Of a stretch of DNA of 64,000 nt, positions 18,588-27,139 are shown piece after piece. Position 1 is the first letter of the stretch. Each line of letters begins with the position of its first letter. Made by a program: the position numbers and the translations under genes. The stretch covers positions 496,001 through 560,000 of the forward strand of contig NZ_CP058349.1 in the NCBI RefSeq assembly GCF_013395055.1, read 5' to 3'. Under the pieces are notes generated by a model. It saw only the letters and a list, made by a program, of their open reading frames with translations, was not told where the DNA came from and searched no databases. This stretch comes from Pseudomonas sp. ABC1. GTDB taxonomy: Bacteria; Pseudomonadota; Gammaproteobacteria; Pseudomonadales; Pseudomonadaceae.

Positions 18588-19385
18588 ATGCAGAAAATCA
18601 TGCGGTACCTCTCGAAACAGAAGCTCGAATGGCTTCTGGCTGATAAAGGCCTGTACGTCAGTGCGGCTCAGAATCAAAGTGATACAGAAGAAGGCACCTC
18701 CGATCATACATTTTTGGCTAAACACATCGCCGCGAATGTTGAAGGCGTGGATGCCAAATTACTGACCGATATCGACAAGATCATGCTGGGCATGCAAAAG
18801 GTAGGCCGCGAGACAAACTATCTGAGTTGCTGGTACCTAGGAACAGAAGAAAGCGAGTCCATGTGGGAGGAGTTCGGCAAGGATGGCATCATCCTGATCA
18901 GCACGGAATGGGAGCTGATGAGCGCGTTTTCCGAACCACTGGAACAGGCCTTAAATGGGTATCCAGTGACTTACAGCGATGAGCTAAAGGCTAGTCCGCT
19001 GAATGAGCCGCTGCGTGTGAAGCATGCAAAATTTCAATCCGAGAAAGAGTTCCGCGTCGTTTTCAATCTCACCCACTACTCGATACTCACAGGCTTTGAA
19101 GGCATAGGTGTCTACGTCGGTAATAAGCCATCGCATTTGAACCCTCAAATCACCGCATGCATGTCGCAGAAAGGCATAGAGCAAGGCCAAAAAGTGATCC
19201 GCAGAAAGGATGCTGGCGGCCTTGTGCTCGATTTCGATTTCGCACGAGCGATTATTGAGGTGCGGGTACACCCCCAGGCTACTGACGAAGATCTGCTCGA
19301 CGTGCAAACACGACTGCTAGGCATAGGAGTGAAATGCCCGGTCAAGCATTCTGATCTGCGCCAGGCCCGACCCCGTGGGCTCTAA
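18588..19385 (+). CDS. DUF2971-like protein
   Basis: A 265-residue soluble protein. The pattern SCWYLGTEESESMWEEFGKDG followed by KHAKFQSEKEFRVVF fits DUF2971, a family of unknown biochemical role often found in accessory and defence regions. The ATG at 18588 has a weak AAAGGA site; an in-frame ATG lies 12 bases later. It is the outermost gene of the element and ends in a strong hairpin. Confidence 0.7.
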   Translation: MQKIMRYLSKQKLEWLLADKGLYVSAAQNQSDTEEGTSDHTFLAKHIAANVEGVDAKLLTDIDKIMLGMQKVGRETNYLSCWYLGTEESESMWEEFGKDGIILISTEWELMSAFSEPLEQALNGYPVTYSDELKASPLNEPLRVKHAKFQSEKEFRVVFNLTHYSILTGFEGIGVYVGNKPSHLNPQITACMSQKGIEQGQKVIRRKDAGGLVLDFDFARAIIEVRVHPQATDEDLLDVQTRLLGIGVKCPVKHSDLRQARPRGL

Positions 19386-19388
19386 GTG

Positions 19389-19423
19389 TTCCAGGCCGGG
19401 CTCGGGAGACGCTCGGCCTGGAA
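19389..19423. terminator. Hairpin after the DUF2971 gene
   Basis: TTCCAGGCCG at 19389-19398 pairs perfectly with CGGCCTGGAA at 19414-19423. It starts four bases after the stop codon and insulates the regulator region downstream. Confidence 0.7.
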
Positions 19424-19557
19424 ACTAATCAGTACCCGCACCTTTGACGGCAGATGTTTGCGACTTGAATAGACCGTGTAGATATCCCCAACAGGCATAT
19501 GAGCAGCATTGACGTGTAAACCGTCACATTCTGCTTATTTACAACTTCTTGGGCACA

Positions 19558-19824
19558 CTAAAGGCGTTGCCATATCAGGCTATCAGCATTACAGCCTGAT
19601 CTTACAGGCGAGTTATCCTCTACGACCTTTTGCCCATGGCGTATTGCAAGCGATGGCAAGCCACCTGTAAGACATACATCAAAACATGTAAGACCCAATA
19701 AGTCTTGATGAAGTGCCTGAGACCTATAACGCTCACGTGTGAAAACGATTATTGAGTTATCTGTCGGTAGGTTTTTTAACTGTGCTGCAGTTTCATTTTC
19801 ACACAATGAGCGCGTGATAGCCAC
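19558..19824 (-). CDS. Possible small hypothetical protein
   Basis: An 88-codon frame with a GTG start. It reads like protein (DNSIIVFTRERYRSQ, LGLTCFDVCLTGGLPS), with hydrophobic and polar blocks that are not an obvious shadow of any gene. The ribosome site is weak. It fills most of the 580-base gap before the BisR-like gene and is otherwise unexplained; the rest of that gap (to 19966) shows nothing clear. Confidence 0.35.
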   Translation of the reverse strand: MAITRSLCENETAAQLKNLPTDNSIIVFTRERYRSQALHQDLLGLTCFDVCLTGGLPSLAIRHGQKVVEDNSPVRSGCNADSLIWQRL

Positions 19825-19966
19825 ATGCCTTCAAAGGAATGTGGAATTTCGTTTCAGAGCGATGACCTGGATTTTTCTGAAACACTGACTCAAATTGGTA
19901 GATAAGCCAACGCTGGTTGGCATCAGAGGAGTCTGTGATGTAGCGCTCCCACAAGGAGATTGATGC

Positions 19967-20710
19967 ATGCATACTGATCCGCCAATGTCGAAGGTTTTCT
20001 ATCGACCGATTGAGGCAGCTATACGATGGGCTGGGTTATTACGGTATAAGCAGGAAATTTTGTCATCAACGATAACTCCAAGAGAGTTGCCGCAGGATAT
20101 TAAATGCCCTCGATGGAGCGAACTTCGATTGTGTTTGGATCGCATATACGATGCATTAATTAATCAGGAGTTGCCGTATGGCATGAACGGCGTCACGTTA
20201 AATGATGAATCACTACTTGATAAACAGGATTTGACTATTCGCCATATAGACCTGAAACGCTGGATGCGCACCCACTACCCTGAGCACCGACCAGCATTTC
20301 TTTTCAGCCGCAGCGAACGCATTGCGCATCCCGTCATCACCCTGGAAACCGGCCAGGCACTACTGGTTGAGCGGCAGGCCCTGAAGGCAGACCTGATGCA
20401 GTGCCGCCGACAAATGCAGGAGCTGCAGGAACGGTATGACGGGCTGCTGAAACAATCCACCGTGATTCCCGCCTGCAACCAATGCCCCATCAGTGATCGC
20501 GCAGAGACGACTTACCTCAACATCATAGGAGGGATGCTTGAGTTGATGCTCAGTCAGTCACCTTCAGGAGTGCCGTACTCCAGCTTCAGGACACAAGAGG
20601 CTATCGTCAGCGCGATGGTCGCTAACCATGGAGGTGCGATGGGCATCACGGAAAGAACGCTGAACGGTAAGTTTGCCAGTGCAAAACGGAATTTACGTAA
20701 TGCAATGTGA
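19967..20710 (+). CDS. BisR-like ICE regulator candidate
   Basis: A 247-residue protein with no domain I can name. It has a middle coiled-coil-like stretch (residues about 125-160, LVERQALKADLMQCRRQMQ) and a C-terminal helical part ending ERTLNGKFASAKRNLRNAM that could bind DNA. AAGGAG sits nine bases before the ATG. Length and position just upstream of alpA match what I recall of BisR, the ICEclc protein that switches on the bisDC operon. The identity is positional inference, not verified by alignment. Confidence 0.6.
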   Translation: MHTDPPMSKVFYRPIEAAIRWAGLLRYKQEILSSTITPRELPQDIKCPRWSELRLCLDRIYDALINQELPYGMNGVTLNDESLLDKQDLTIRHIDLKRWMRTHYPEHRPAFLFSRSERIAHPVITLETGQALLVERQALKADLMQCRRQMQELQERYDGLLKQSTVIPACNQCPISDRAETTYLNIIGGMLELMLSQSPSGVPYSSFRTQEAIVSAMVANHGGAMGITERTLNGKFASAKRNLRNAM

Positions 20711-20831
20711 TGAGGAAGTCCAGCTTGTATTTGCAGTCTCGGAAACTGCATATGCAATGTACTTCCACAGCCATGTCTATTGAATAGAGGTCACGCCAAC
20801 AAACGCCACTGAGCGTTAAGGAGTGACCATC

Positions 20832-21068
20832 ATGTCGCAAACGCAGATATTGCACCCGGGTGAGCGCCGTATTCTTCGGCTCGATGAAGTCGAAGCGAAG
20901 TCTGGTTTCAAGCGCGCTCACATCTACTCCCTGATGAAGAAAGGCCAATTTCCACAGGCGCTACGTCTTGGCATCCGTGCGGTTGGCTGGGATTCGGCGG
21001 AAATCGACCAGTGGATCAGCGAACGGCTCAAAAACCGGGCGCAATCGGCTCTCCCACAAGAACAGTGA
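20832..21068 (+). CDS. alpA: AlpA-family excisionase/regulator
   Basis: A 78-residue MerR-like helix-turn-helix protein. The signature is RILRLDEVEAKSGFKRAHIY, then LRLGIRAVGWDSAEIDQWI. AlpA proteins regulate or direct excision of integrated elements. The ATG at 20832 with AAGGAG eight bases upstream is preferred over the GTG at 20823. It is first in the alpA-parA-shi-parB operon. Confidence 0.9.
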   Translation: MSQTQILHPGERRILRLDEVEAKSGFKRAHIYSLMKKGQFPQALRLGIRAVGWDSAEIDQWISERLKNRAQSALPQEQ

Positions 21069-21079
21069 GGGGAAGCCCC

Positions 21080-21955
21080 ATGCAGGTTGTCTCCATCATC
21101 TCGACCAAAGGCGGCGTGGGCAAGACGACCACAGCAGCCAATCTCGGCGGCTTTGCCGCAGATGCAGGGCTGCGTGTATTGCTGCTCGATCTCGACGTGC
21201 AACCTACGCTGTCGAGCTATTACGAACTGGCCCATCGCGCTTCCGGTGGTATCTATGAGTTGCTGGCGTTCAATGAGCGCGATCTCGGGCAACTCGTTTC
21301 CCGCACAATCATCGCGGGCCTTGACCTGGTGATCTCAAACGATCACCGGGGTGAACTGAATACGCTCTTGCTGCACGCTCCGGACGGACGCTTACGGCTG
21401 CGGCACCTGCTACCGATCCTGGCCCCATTCTACGATTTGGTTCTGATCGACACCCAAGGCGCACGTAGCGTGACCTTGGAGATGGCAGTGCTGGCTTCAG
21501 ATCTGGCACTGTCACCAGTGACCCCGGAAATCCTCGCAGCTCGCGAACTGCGCCGTGGCACCATGCAGTTGATTGAGGACATCGCACCGTACCGACATCT
21601 CGGCATTGAACCGCCACCACTGCGTTTGCTCATTAACCGAGTACATCCAGTCTCCTCGAACGCAAAGCTGATCCAGCAGGCATTGCGCGACCTGTTTCAA
21701 GACCATGAGGGTATCCGTGTGCTAGACACCGTGGTGCCGGCCATCGAAGTCTATCCACGCGCCGCTACTCGCGGACTGCCGGTTCATCGTGTCGAATACC
21801 GGCAACCGCCAGGCAGAGTAGCCCCCTCTGCGCTGAACACGATGCGCTCGCTTGCCGGTGAACTGTTTCCAGCCTGGCACGCCGATTTAGTCTGCGTGTC
21901 AGGTCGCGAACCGTCTGCTCTTGATGCCGGGAGGTCTCATGGCAAACGCACATGA
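21080..21955 (+). CDS. parA: ParA-family partition ATPase of the ICE
   Basis: A 291-residue P-loop ATPase with the deviant Walker A KGGVGKTT at residues 10-17 and Walker B LVLIDTQG near residue 117. In ICEclc the parA-shi pair is linked to the growth-arrested transfer-competent cell state. It lies 11 bases after alpA and its end overlaps the start of shi by 17 bases. Confidence 0.93.
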   Translation: MQVVSIISTKGGVGKTTTAANLGGFAADAGLRVLLLDLDVQPTLSSYYELAHRASGGIYELLAFNERDLGQLVSRTIIAGLDLVISNDHRGELNTLLLHAPDGRLRLRHLLPILAPFYDLVLIDTQGARSVTLEMAVLASDLALSPVTPEILAARELRRGTMQLIEDIAPYRHLGIEPPPLRLLINRVHPVSSNAKLIQQALRDLFQDHEGIRVLDTVVPAIEVYPRAATRGLPVHRVEYRQPPGRVAPSALNTMRSLAGELFPAWHADLVCVSGREPSALDAGRSHGKRT

Positions 21956-22181
21956 ACTGGCACGAGGTCACAAGCGACTGCGTGCGCTGATCGAGTTCGC
22001 TGTTGGCGAAGGCTGGCATGTGAAACGTACCTCGGGAGGCCACCTTAAATTCACAAAACCGGGCTGCACGGCCATTTACACCAGTTCGACGGCAAGCGAC
22101 TACCGAGCGGCCTTGAATGCCCGCGCCCAGATCCGCCGTGCCGATCGCGATGCCTTGATGCAAGGAGGCAGTCATGGCTGA
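21939..22181 (+). CDS. Shi-like small protein (HicA/YcfA-like fold)
   Basis: An 80-residue basic protein. The segment GWHVKRTSGGHLKFTKPG is the core of a HicA/YcfA-type double-stranded RNA-binding fold. Its position between parA and parB corresponds to shi of ICEclc, reported to slow recipient-type division in transfer-competent cells. GGGAGG lies three to four bases before the ATG. It overlaps parA by 17 bases and parB by 8, so expression is coupled. Function here is inferred from position. Confidence 0.7.
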   Translation: MANAHELARGHKRLRALIEFAVGEGWHVKRTSGGHLKFTKPGCTAIYTSSTASDYRAALNARAQIRRADRDALMQGGSHG

Positions 22182-23817
22182 AATGACCTCCCAAACGATG
22201 GCCAGCAAGCTGTTGGCCGCAGGGTTCGAGCGCAATGGGTCATCAGCTACCTCATTGAGCGATCCTATTGCTGATACGCCCATGATCGTGACCCTCGATC
22301 AATTGCGGCCCTACGATCACGATCCGCGCAAGAAGCGCAATCCTGCCTACGAGGAAATCAAAGCCTCCATTCGTGAGCGTGGCCTAGATGCGGCACCAGC
22401 CATAACCCGGCGTTCTGGCGAGGATCACTACATCATCCGCAATGGTGGAAATACGCGATTGGCGATCCTGCGCGAACTCTGGGCGGAGACGAAAGACGAG
22501 CGGTTTTTCCGCATATCGTGCTTGTTTCGGCCGTGGCCCAACCGCGGCGAAGTCGTCATGCTGACAGGGCATCTGGCCGAGAACGAATTGCGTGGCGGGC
22601 TCACGTTCATTGAACGTGCCTTGGGCGTGGAGAAAGCACGCGAATTCTACGAGCAGGAAACAGGCACCAGCCTGAGCCAGTCCGAACTGGCCCGTCGCCT
22701 CGCTGCAGACGGCTTCCCCGTCCAGCAGTCGCATATCAGCCGCATGGCCGATGCGGTGCGATATCTGTTACCAGCTATTCCTACGCTGCTTTATGGCGGA
22801 TTGGGTCGTCACCAGGTCGAACGATTGTCGGTGATGCGCAGAGCTTGCATGCTCACATGGGAACGCCATACCAAAGGCCGTCGGCTGGTACAAAATTTCG
22901 ATGAATTCTTCCAGGAAGTGCTGTCGCAGTTCGACGCCCAGGCAGAAGAGTTCTCGTCGCAACGGGTGCAGGATGAGCTACTCGGCCAGATGTCCGAACT
23001 GTTGGGCATGGATTACGACATGCTGGCCCTTGATGTCACCGAGTCCGAAAGCCGCCACCGCGCCCTGGTCAGCGACCCGACTCCTCCATCAGTGCCCCCC
23101 GTACTGCCCGAACCTGCGGCTATTGCGCGTCCGCCAGCACAGACACTGTCGGGCACAGTGCTGGAACCAGAACCCTCGTCACAGGAACACGAGGACGAAG
23201 CCGGGGCAAACCAGTCATCAGCAGGAAACCCTACGACTGCGCCTAGCAAGAAGCTAAAAGAACACATCGTATCACCGGCACCGACAACCGAGCGCCTCCA
23301 ATCCATCCAGCGGATGCTCGCTGATGAGCTGGGCGATGTGCTGCCCGATTTCTCGACCAATGTCTTGCAATCTATCCCCGTTCAAGCGGGTGGGCTTTAT
23401 CCAATTTCCGACATCTGGCATATCGAACCTGGCCTGGACACGCCTGACCGACTGCGCATCCACATTGCGCAGTTCGCGCGAGAAATAGCCAGCGAAGCAG
23501 ACCTTAATGCGTGCATTGAGGACCGCCCGGATGGCTTGGGTTTCACATGCCGTTTCGATGCACAGGCATCATTGCCGCACGCCCGCGCCGTACTTGCACT
23601 GCTGGCGTGCTTGGCTGGCCAGGTTTCGCCAGATGTCGAGGGGAATAGCAGCCAGATCGCCGCTGACCTGCCTGCGCTGCTTCACGGACAAGGACCGAGC
23701 AGCGGTGAAAGAGAAAAACGATTGAGCGACACAGCACTGGTTAAATTGTTCCGCCTGCTACGCTTGGCCCGACGCCTGCGAGATCTGAATGCCGGAGCCG
23801 CGGGCTCTGAAATGTGA
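22174..23817 (+). CDS. ParB-family ICE protein (BisD-like)
   Basis: A 547-residue protein of the PFGI-1-class ParB type. The ParB/sulfiredoxin-like domain is at residues about 30-110 (DQLRPYDHDPRKK, IIRNGGNTRLAIL). A helix-turn-helix follows (LSQSELARRLAADGFPVQQSHI), then a proline/glutamate-rich linker around 300-370 and a C-terminal domain. In ICEclc the matching gene is, as I recall, bisD, whose product acts with BisC as the master activator of transfer genes. Confidence 0.85.
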   Translation: MAEMTSQTMASKLLAAGFERNGSSATSLSDPIADTPMIVTLDQLRPYDHDPRKKRNPAYEEIKASIRERGLDAAPAITRRSGEDHYIIRNGGNTRLAILRELWAETKDERFFRISCLFRPWPNRGEVVMLTGHLAENELRGGLTFIERALGVEKAREFYEQETGTSLSQSELARRLAADGFPVQQSHISRMADAVRYLLPAIPTLLYGGLGRHQVERLSVMRRACMLTWERHTKGRRLVQNFDEFFQEVLSQFDAQAEEFSSQRVQDELLGQMSELLGMDYDMLALDVTESESRHRALVSDPTPPSVPPVLPEPAAIARPPAQTLSGTVLEPEPSSQEHEDEAGANQSSAGNPTTAPSKKLKEHIVSPAPTTERLQSIQRMLADELGDVLPDFSTNVLQSIPVQAGGLYPISDIWHIEPGLDTPDRLRIHIAQFAREIASEADLNACIEDRPDGLGFTCRFDAQASLPHARAVLALLACLAGQVSPDVEGNSSQIAADLPALLHGQGPSSGEREKRLSDTALVKLFRLLRLARRLRDLNAGAAGSEM

Positions 23818-23832
23818 GCGAGGGAGGCCTGC

Positions 23833-24393
23833 ATGTCCGCACCACACCCACTCAACCAGGCCGTCATCGCTCAGGCGCTCTATGACCTTCGCAATGGGCA
23901 ACTGCGCCGATGCAAGCTGATGGGGTTTGGTGAGGAAGAACTCGATGCCCTCAAACACCCTGCGCTGATCAGCGTGCTGACCAATGCCAGCGTCTCCTGG
24001 TGTTCTGTGACGGTCAATCGTGACGTACTCCGTCGGCTGCTCCAGCAGGCCCAGGATGTCGAGAAAGAAATCGCCACAGTTGACCGGATGCTGAGGCTGG
24101 GTGCCAGCACAGAAATGGTCAGCCGCTTCTACGGCCTCACACACCAGGAAGTGGCGTTGCGTCGCGAGGTGCTGGGCCTGCCCAAGCGCAAGGGTCGGCA
24201 TCCCGTTCTGGATGAAGATCAGGACACGGAATTGTGGCGCCGCTGGAAAGCCATCACCAGCAGCAGAAATGTCGAACTGGAAGATGAAAGCTCCATCCTT
24301 GACGCGGCGATGGACTTGGCCGAAGGCATGGATTTGCCGCTTTCGGTTGTCTGGGCTGCTGTTAAAGCTTGGGTCGATCAAGGGTTGGGTTGA
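23833..24393 (+). CDS. DUF2857 protein, FlhC-like (BisC-like)
   Basis: A 186-residue protein. The stretch LRLGASTEMVSRFYGLTHQE followed by REVLGLPKRKGRHP resembles the DNA-binding helix-turn-helix and linker of the flagellar activator FlhC. With the ParB-like neighbour it would correspond to the BisDC activator pair of ICEclc. It lies 15 bases after the parB stop and 3 bases before the replication gene, clearly one operon. Confidence 0.75.
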   Translation: MSAPHPLNQAVIAQALYDLRNGQLRRCKLMGFGEEELDALKHPALISVLTNASVSWCSVTVNRDVLRRLLQQAQDVEKEIATVDRMLRLGASTEMVSRFYGLTHQEVALRREVLGLPKRKGRHPVLDEDQDTELWRRWKAITSSRNVELEDESSILDAAMDLAEGMDLPLSVVWAAVKAWVDQGLG

Positions 24394-24396
24394 ACC

Positions 24397-25632
24397 ATGA
24401 CTTTGGACGATACCTCACCCAATCGTGGCCCCGTCGCACTTTCCGAGTTGTTCGATACAGCGCTCAAGCACCTTGACCACGCGCCCAGTCCCAGTGCGCC
24501 TGCCACCATGCCTGAACCGGCAAGCACAACGTCTTCGAGTGGCGCATCCGGCGACGGTTTTTTGTTTAGTGGCAACCGGCATGAAACTGTGCCGCGAAGG
24601 CTGTTTCTCGACCGCCGCCTGACACCACTGGAACGGAATGCGTGGCAGGTGTTCCGGCTAATGCTCAACGACGACGGCGTGACGGCGTTCCCAACCTATG
24701 AACAGCTTCGCCCCTGGCTGGCCTCGATGCCGTGTGCCGGGCAAGCCTCGCACGAAACCGTGGCGCGCGCACTAACGCTGCTGCGCCTGACCCGTTGGCT
24801 GAGCCTCGTTCGGAGGCGGCGTGACTCAAAGACCGGCCGTATCCTCGGAAATCTGTACGTCCTGCACGATGAACCTTTGACGCCGTTCGAGGCAATGCAG
24901 CTAGACCCGGACTACTTGCAGCTTATCAGCCAGGCTCTCAGCCACTCTGCCAAATCTGTGCAGATCGTGGGCCTGCACACACTCAAGGAAATTGGAGAAG
25001 ACCCATTACTGTCCGGTCGGACACTGCCTTCGCGGCTGCACATCCTGGCCGAACGTCTCGGCAGCCAGAGCATCACTGAGACCGAAAGTTATTCACAAGG
25101 GGATGCCACTCACGATTCCGAAGAAGGGCCGACGAGCCTTCTTCGGAATCGTGATGACCCCACTTCGGAATCCGAAGCAAGCCCGGAACCCGCGCCAGAC
25201 GCCTCTCTTCGGAATCCGAAGCAGGCCCGTACAGTACGTAGTAGTTGTATTAATAAAGTACTTACTACCGCGCAAGCACGCGCGCTGGGCAATCTGCACT
25301 GGCCCAAGCGCTTCACGGAACTGAAAGCAGAGCAGCAAACAGGTGTCAGGATGGCTTTGCAGCAGGTCGATGCTTCGCTGAGGCAGGCAGTGCTGGACGA
25401 TTGGGCTGTGCGCTGTAGTAATCAGAATGTTCGCAACCCTGCGGGGTATCTGTTTGGAATCATTCAGCGCGCAATTCGCGGGGAGTTCAATGCATGGGCC
25501 AAGCAGGCCGCACCCGTGCCACCCTCATCACCCGCACCAGCGCCACCACCTGAGTCACCTCGGAATGTGGTGCCACCAGAAGTAGCCCGACAGCACATCG
25601 AGCGGCTGCGCGACCTGCTGAGCAAACCCTGA
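24397..25632 (+). CDS. STY4528-family pathogenicity-island replication protein
   Basis: A 411-residue replication-initiator-like protein. The N-terminal third has a winged-helix-type segment (RLTPLERNAWQVFRLMLNDD, PTYEQLRPWLAS, SHETVARALTLLRLTRW) typical of the STY4528 group. A low-complexity middle (residues about 228-290) carries the palindromic DNA cluster at 25111-25221. The C-terminal part (FTELKAEQQTGVRMALQQ, NPAGYLFGIIQRA) is conserved in the family. It probably supports ICE replication after excision. Confidence 0.85.
   Translation: MTLDDTSPNRGPVALSELFDTALKHLDHAPSPSAPATMPEPASTTSSSGASGDGFLFSGNRHETVPRRLFLDRRLTPLERNAWQVFRLMLNDDGVTAFPTYEQLRPWLASMPCAGQASHETVARALTLLRLTRWLSLVRRRRDSKTGRILGNLYVLHDEPLTPFEAMQLDPDYLQLISQALSHSAKSVQIVGLHTLKEIGEDPLLSGRTLPSRLHILAERLGSQSITETESYSQGDATHDSEEGPTSLLRNRDDPTSESEASPEPAPDASLRNPKQARTVRSSCINKVLTTAQARALGNLHWPKRFTELKAEQQTGVRMALQQVDASLRQAVLDDWAVRCSNQNVRNPAGYLFGIIQRAIRGEFNAWAKQAAPVPPSSPAPAPPPESPRNVVPPEVARQHIERLRDLLSKP
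25111..25221. repeat. Palindrome cluster inside the replication gene
   Basis: A perfect 17-base stem runs 25111-25127/25137-25153 (core GATTCCGAAGAAGG). Two further copies of the palindrome CTTCGGAATCCGAAG lie at 25163-25177 and 25207-25221, all sharing TTCGGAATC. An AT-rich patch with GTAGTAG/CTTACTAC follows at about 25238-25268. This layout resembles an initiator-binding array plus a melting region. Confidence 0.7.
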
Positions 25633-25679
25633 CCACACCGCAAAGACTATGAAGCAGACGCCAGTGGTCGTTAGCAGAG

Positions 25680-25696
25680 CTATCCCCTGGGGATAG
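25680..25696. repeat. Palindrome P1, CTATCCCCTGGGGATAG
   Basis: A 17-base palindrome 48 bases after the replication gene stop and 23 bases beyond the PLD gene stop. The identical sequence recurs at 27002-27018 on the other side of the PLD gene. Confidence 0.85.
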
Positions 25697-25718
25697 TTCG
25701 CACTATCCAGGTTGCCAG

Positions 25719-26918
25719 CTATGTTTCGGGCTCTTCCTGCCAATACACGTAGTTGAACAAGGCGTCTAACTCGGTAAGGCTGCTCAGTCCCAAGTCTTTT
25801 TGCACCGATCGGGCTTGTTGGCAGTAACGCGCGTAGAGTTCGCCATCGACGTTCGTCTTTGTCGGATGCACTGGATAGCCACCGAAACCAGCTACCGCAA
25901 GTCCGGTTACGGCGTTCTGATTCATCACCGCGTAGCGCTTGTGATTCAGCGCATGCAGGATTTCTGTCAGCAAGTTGATACCTGCCCCTTTGATGTGCTG
26001 GAAATGCGTATGCAGCACATTGAAGGCCTCGGCTTGCCCAAGATGGGACTGACTGGTGATATCGGCGATTGCCGCCAAGAATCGAGCCGGCTCACTGGCG
26101 ACACGGGTTTTGGCGCGGTGCAGTCCGCCCGAATGGAACAGGTTAATCAGGGTCTCGTACTGCGTAAGGAAACTCCGCGTACCGTCTCTGTCTGGAACAG
26201 CCAAGGCCCGAATCTGGTGCCGAGCCAGCCGAAGATTTCCCTGCCGCAGCACTTGTTGCGCAGCAAAACCATGTGACGAATCATCACGTTTCATCTCGTT
26301 CAAGTGGTCGACCAGCACCGTTAGGTCCTGCAGGTCATTACGGCTGACACGATCGGCGCGCTTCTTGGCCATCTTTCGCCATGCATCCTGAATGGAAAAC
26401 TCTACGGCATAGGCATCAACCCGCTTCTTGGTCGCGTGGACAAGCGCCCCATCAGCGATGAGCTGATTGAACTGCGCTTGAACCGACAAGAACAGGGCGT
26501 TATCTGAGCCGTTGATCATCACCGATGCTTCGTGGTTGTCACCCAGCCCGCCGGCAGTCATGTTGGCAGAGCCAACGATCACAGTGGACTGCTGCGGCGC
26601 TTGTCCTGCATAGATTTTGGGATGGAAGGTGGTGTTCGTATCGCTCAGGTACAACTGCATTGCATGCTGCGTTGACAGGTAAAGCAACTTACGTAACAAG
26701 GCCGGCTCGGTGAGATGGAAGCTCAGGCCGACCGCGACGCGAGCCGTCATGCCGCGAGCGAGAGCTTGTTCCAGCGGCTTCAGCAATGTGGCCAGCGCGG
26801 AGCCCTTGGCGAAAGCCACCATGCACTCAAAGTGATGGGCATACCCGAGCAACTCCACAACGGCGTCTCCATGCGCATGTTGCTCACCATTCACAACCAA
26901 TTGAACGCGCTCATCCAT
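25719..26918 (-). CDS. Phospholipase D-like nuclease (cargo)
   Basis: A 399-residue protein with a single HKD-type active site: HPK at residues 99-101 followed by GSANMTAGG at 116-124. Single-motif PLD proteins of this kind usually dimerise and act as nucleases, some in phage defence or restriction. The ATG at 26918 with AGGGGGA upstream is chosen. It runs against the surrounding operon and is bracketed by identical palindromes, so it is an insertion rather than core. Confidence 0.75.
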   Translation of the reverse strand: MDERVQLVVNGEQHAHGDAVVELLGYAHHFECMVAFAKGSALATLLKPLEQALARGMTARVAVGLSFHLTEPALLRKLLYLSTQHAMQLYLSDTNTTFHPKIYAGQAPQQSTVIVGSANMTAGGLGDNHEASVMINGSDNALFLSVQAQFNQLIADGALVHATKKRVDAYAVEFSIQDAWRKMAKKRADRVSRNDLQDLTVLVDHLNEMKRDDSSHGFAAQQVLRQGNLRLARHQIRALAVPDRDGTRSFLTQYETLINLFHSGGLHRAKTRVASEPARFLAAIADITSQSHLGQAEAFNVLHTHFQHIKGAGINLLTEILHALNHKRYAVMNQNAVTGLAVAGFGGYPVHPTKTNVDGELYARYCQQARSVQKDLGLSSLTELDALFNYVYWQEEPET

Positions 26919-27001
26919 TGTTTTCCCCCTGCTGAACCTTGTTTGCAATAGAACGCTATCGTAGCTCGACAGGTCGAAGCGGTCATTGGACTTCCTTGGA
27001 G

Positions 27002-27018
27002 CTATCCCCTGGGGATAG
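27002..27018. repeat. Palindrome P2, CTATCCCCTGGGGATAG
   Basis: Identical to P1. It lies between the start of the PLD gene and the PFL_4669 gene, 122 bases before the latter. Confidence 0.85.
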
Positions 27019-27139
27019 CTCGTGCCGCATACACCCTCCGCGTCCTGAACCGGGACCTGACGGGTTCCGGTTTGTTGACTGACTGCCTTCCTTTGTACGC
27101 CGATGCTGATGGCTCCTTGTTCAACAGCGAGCAGTCAAT

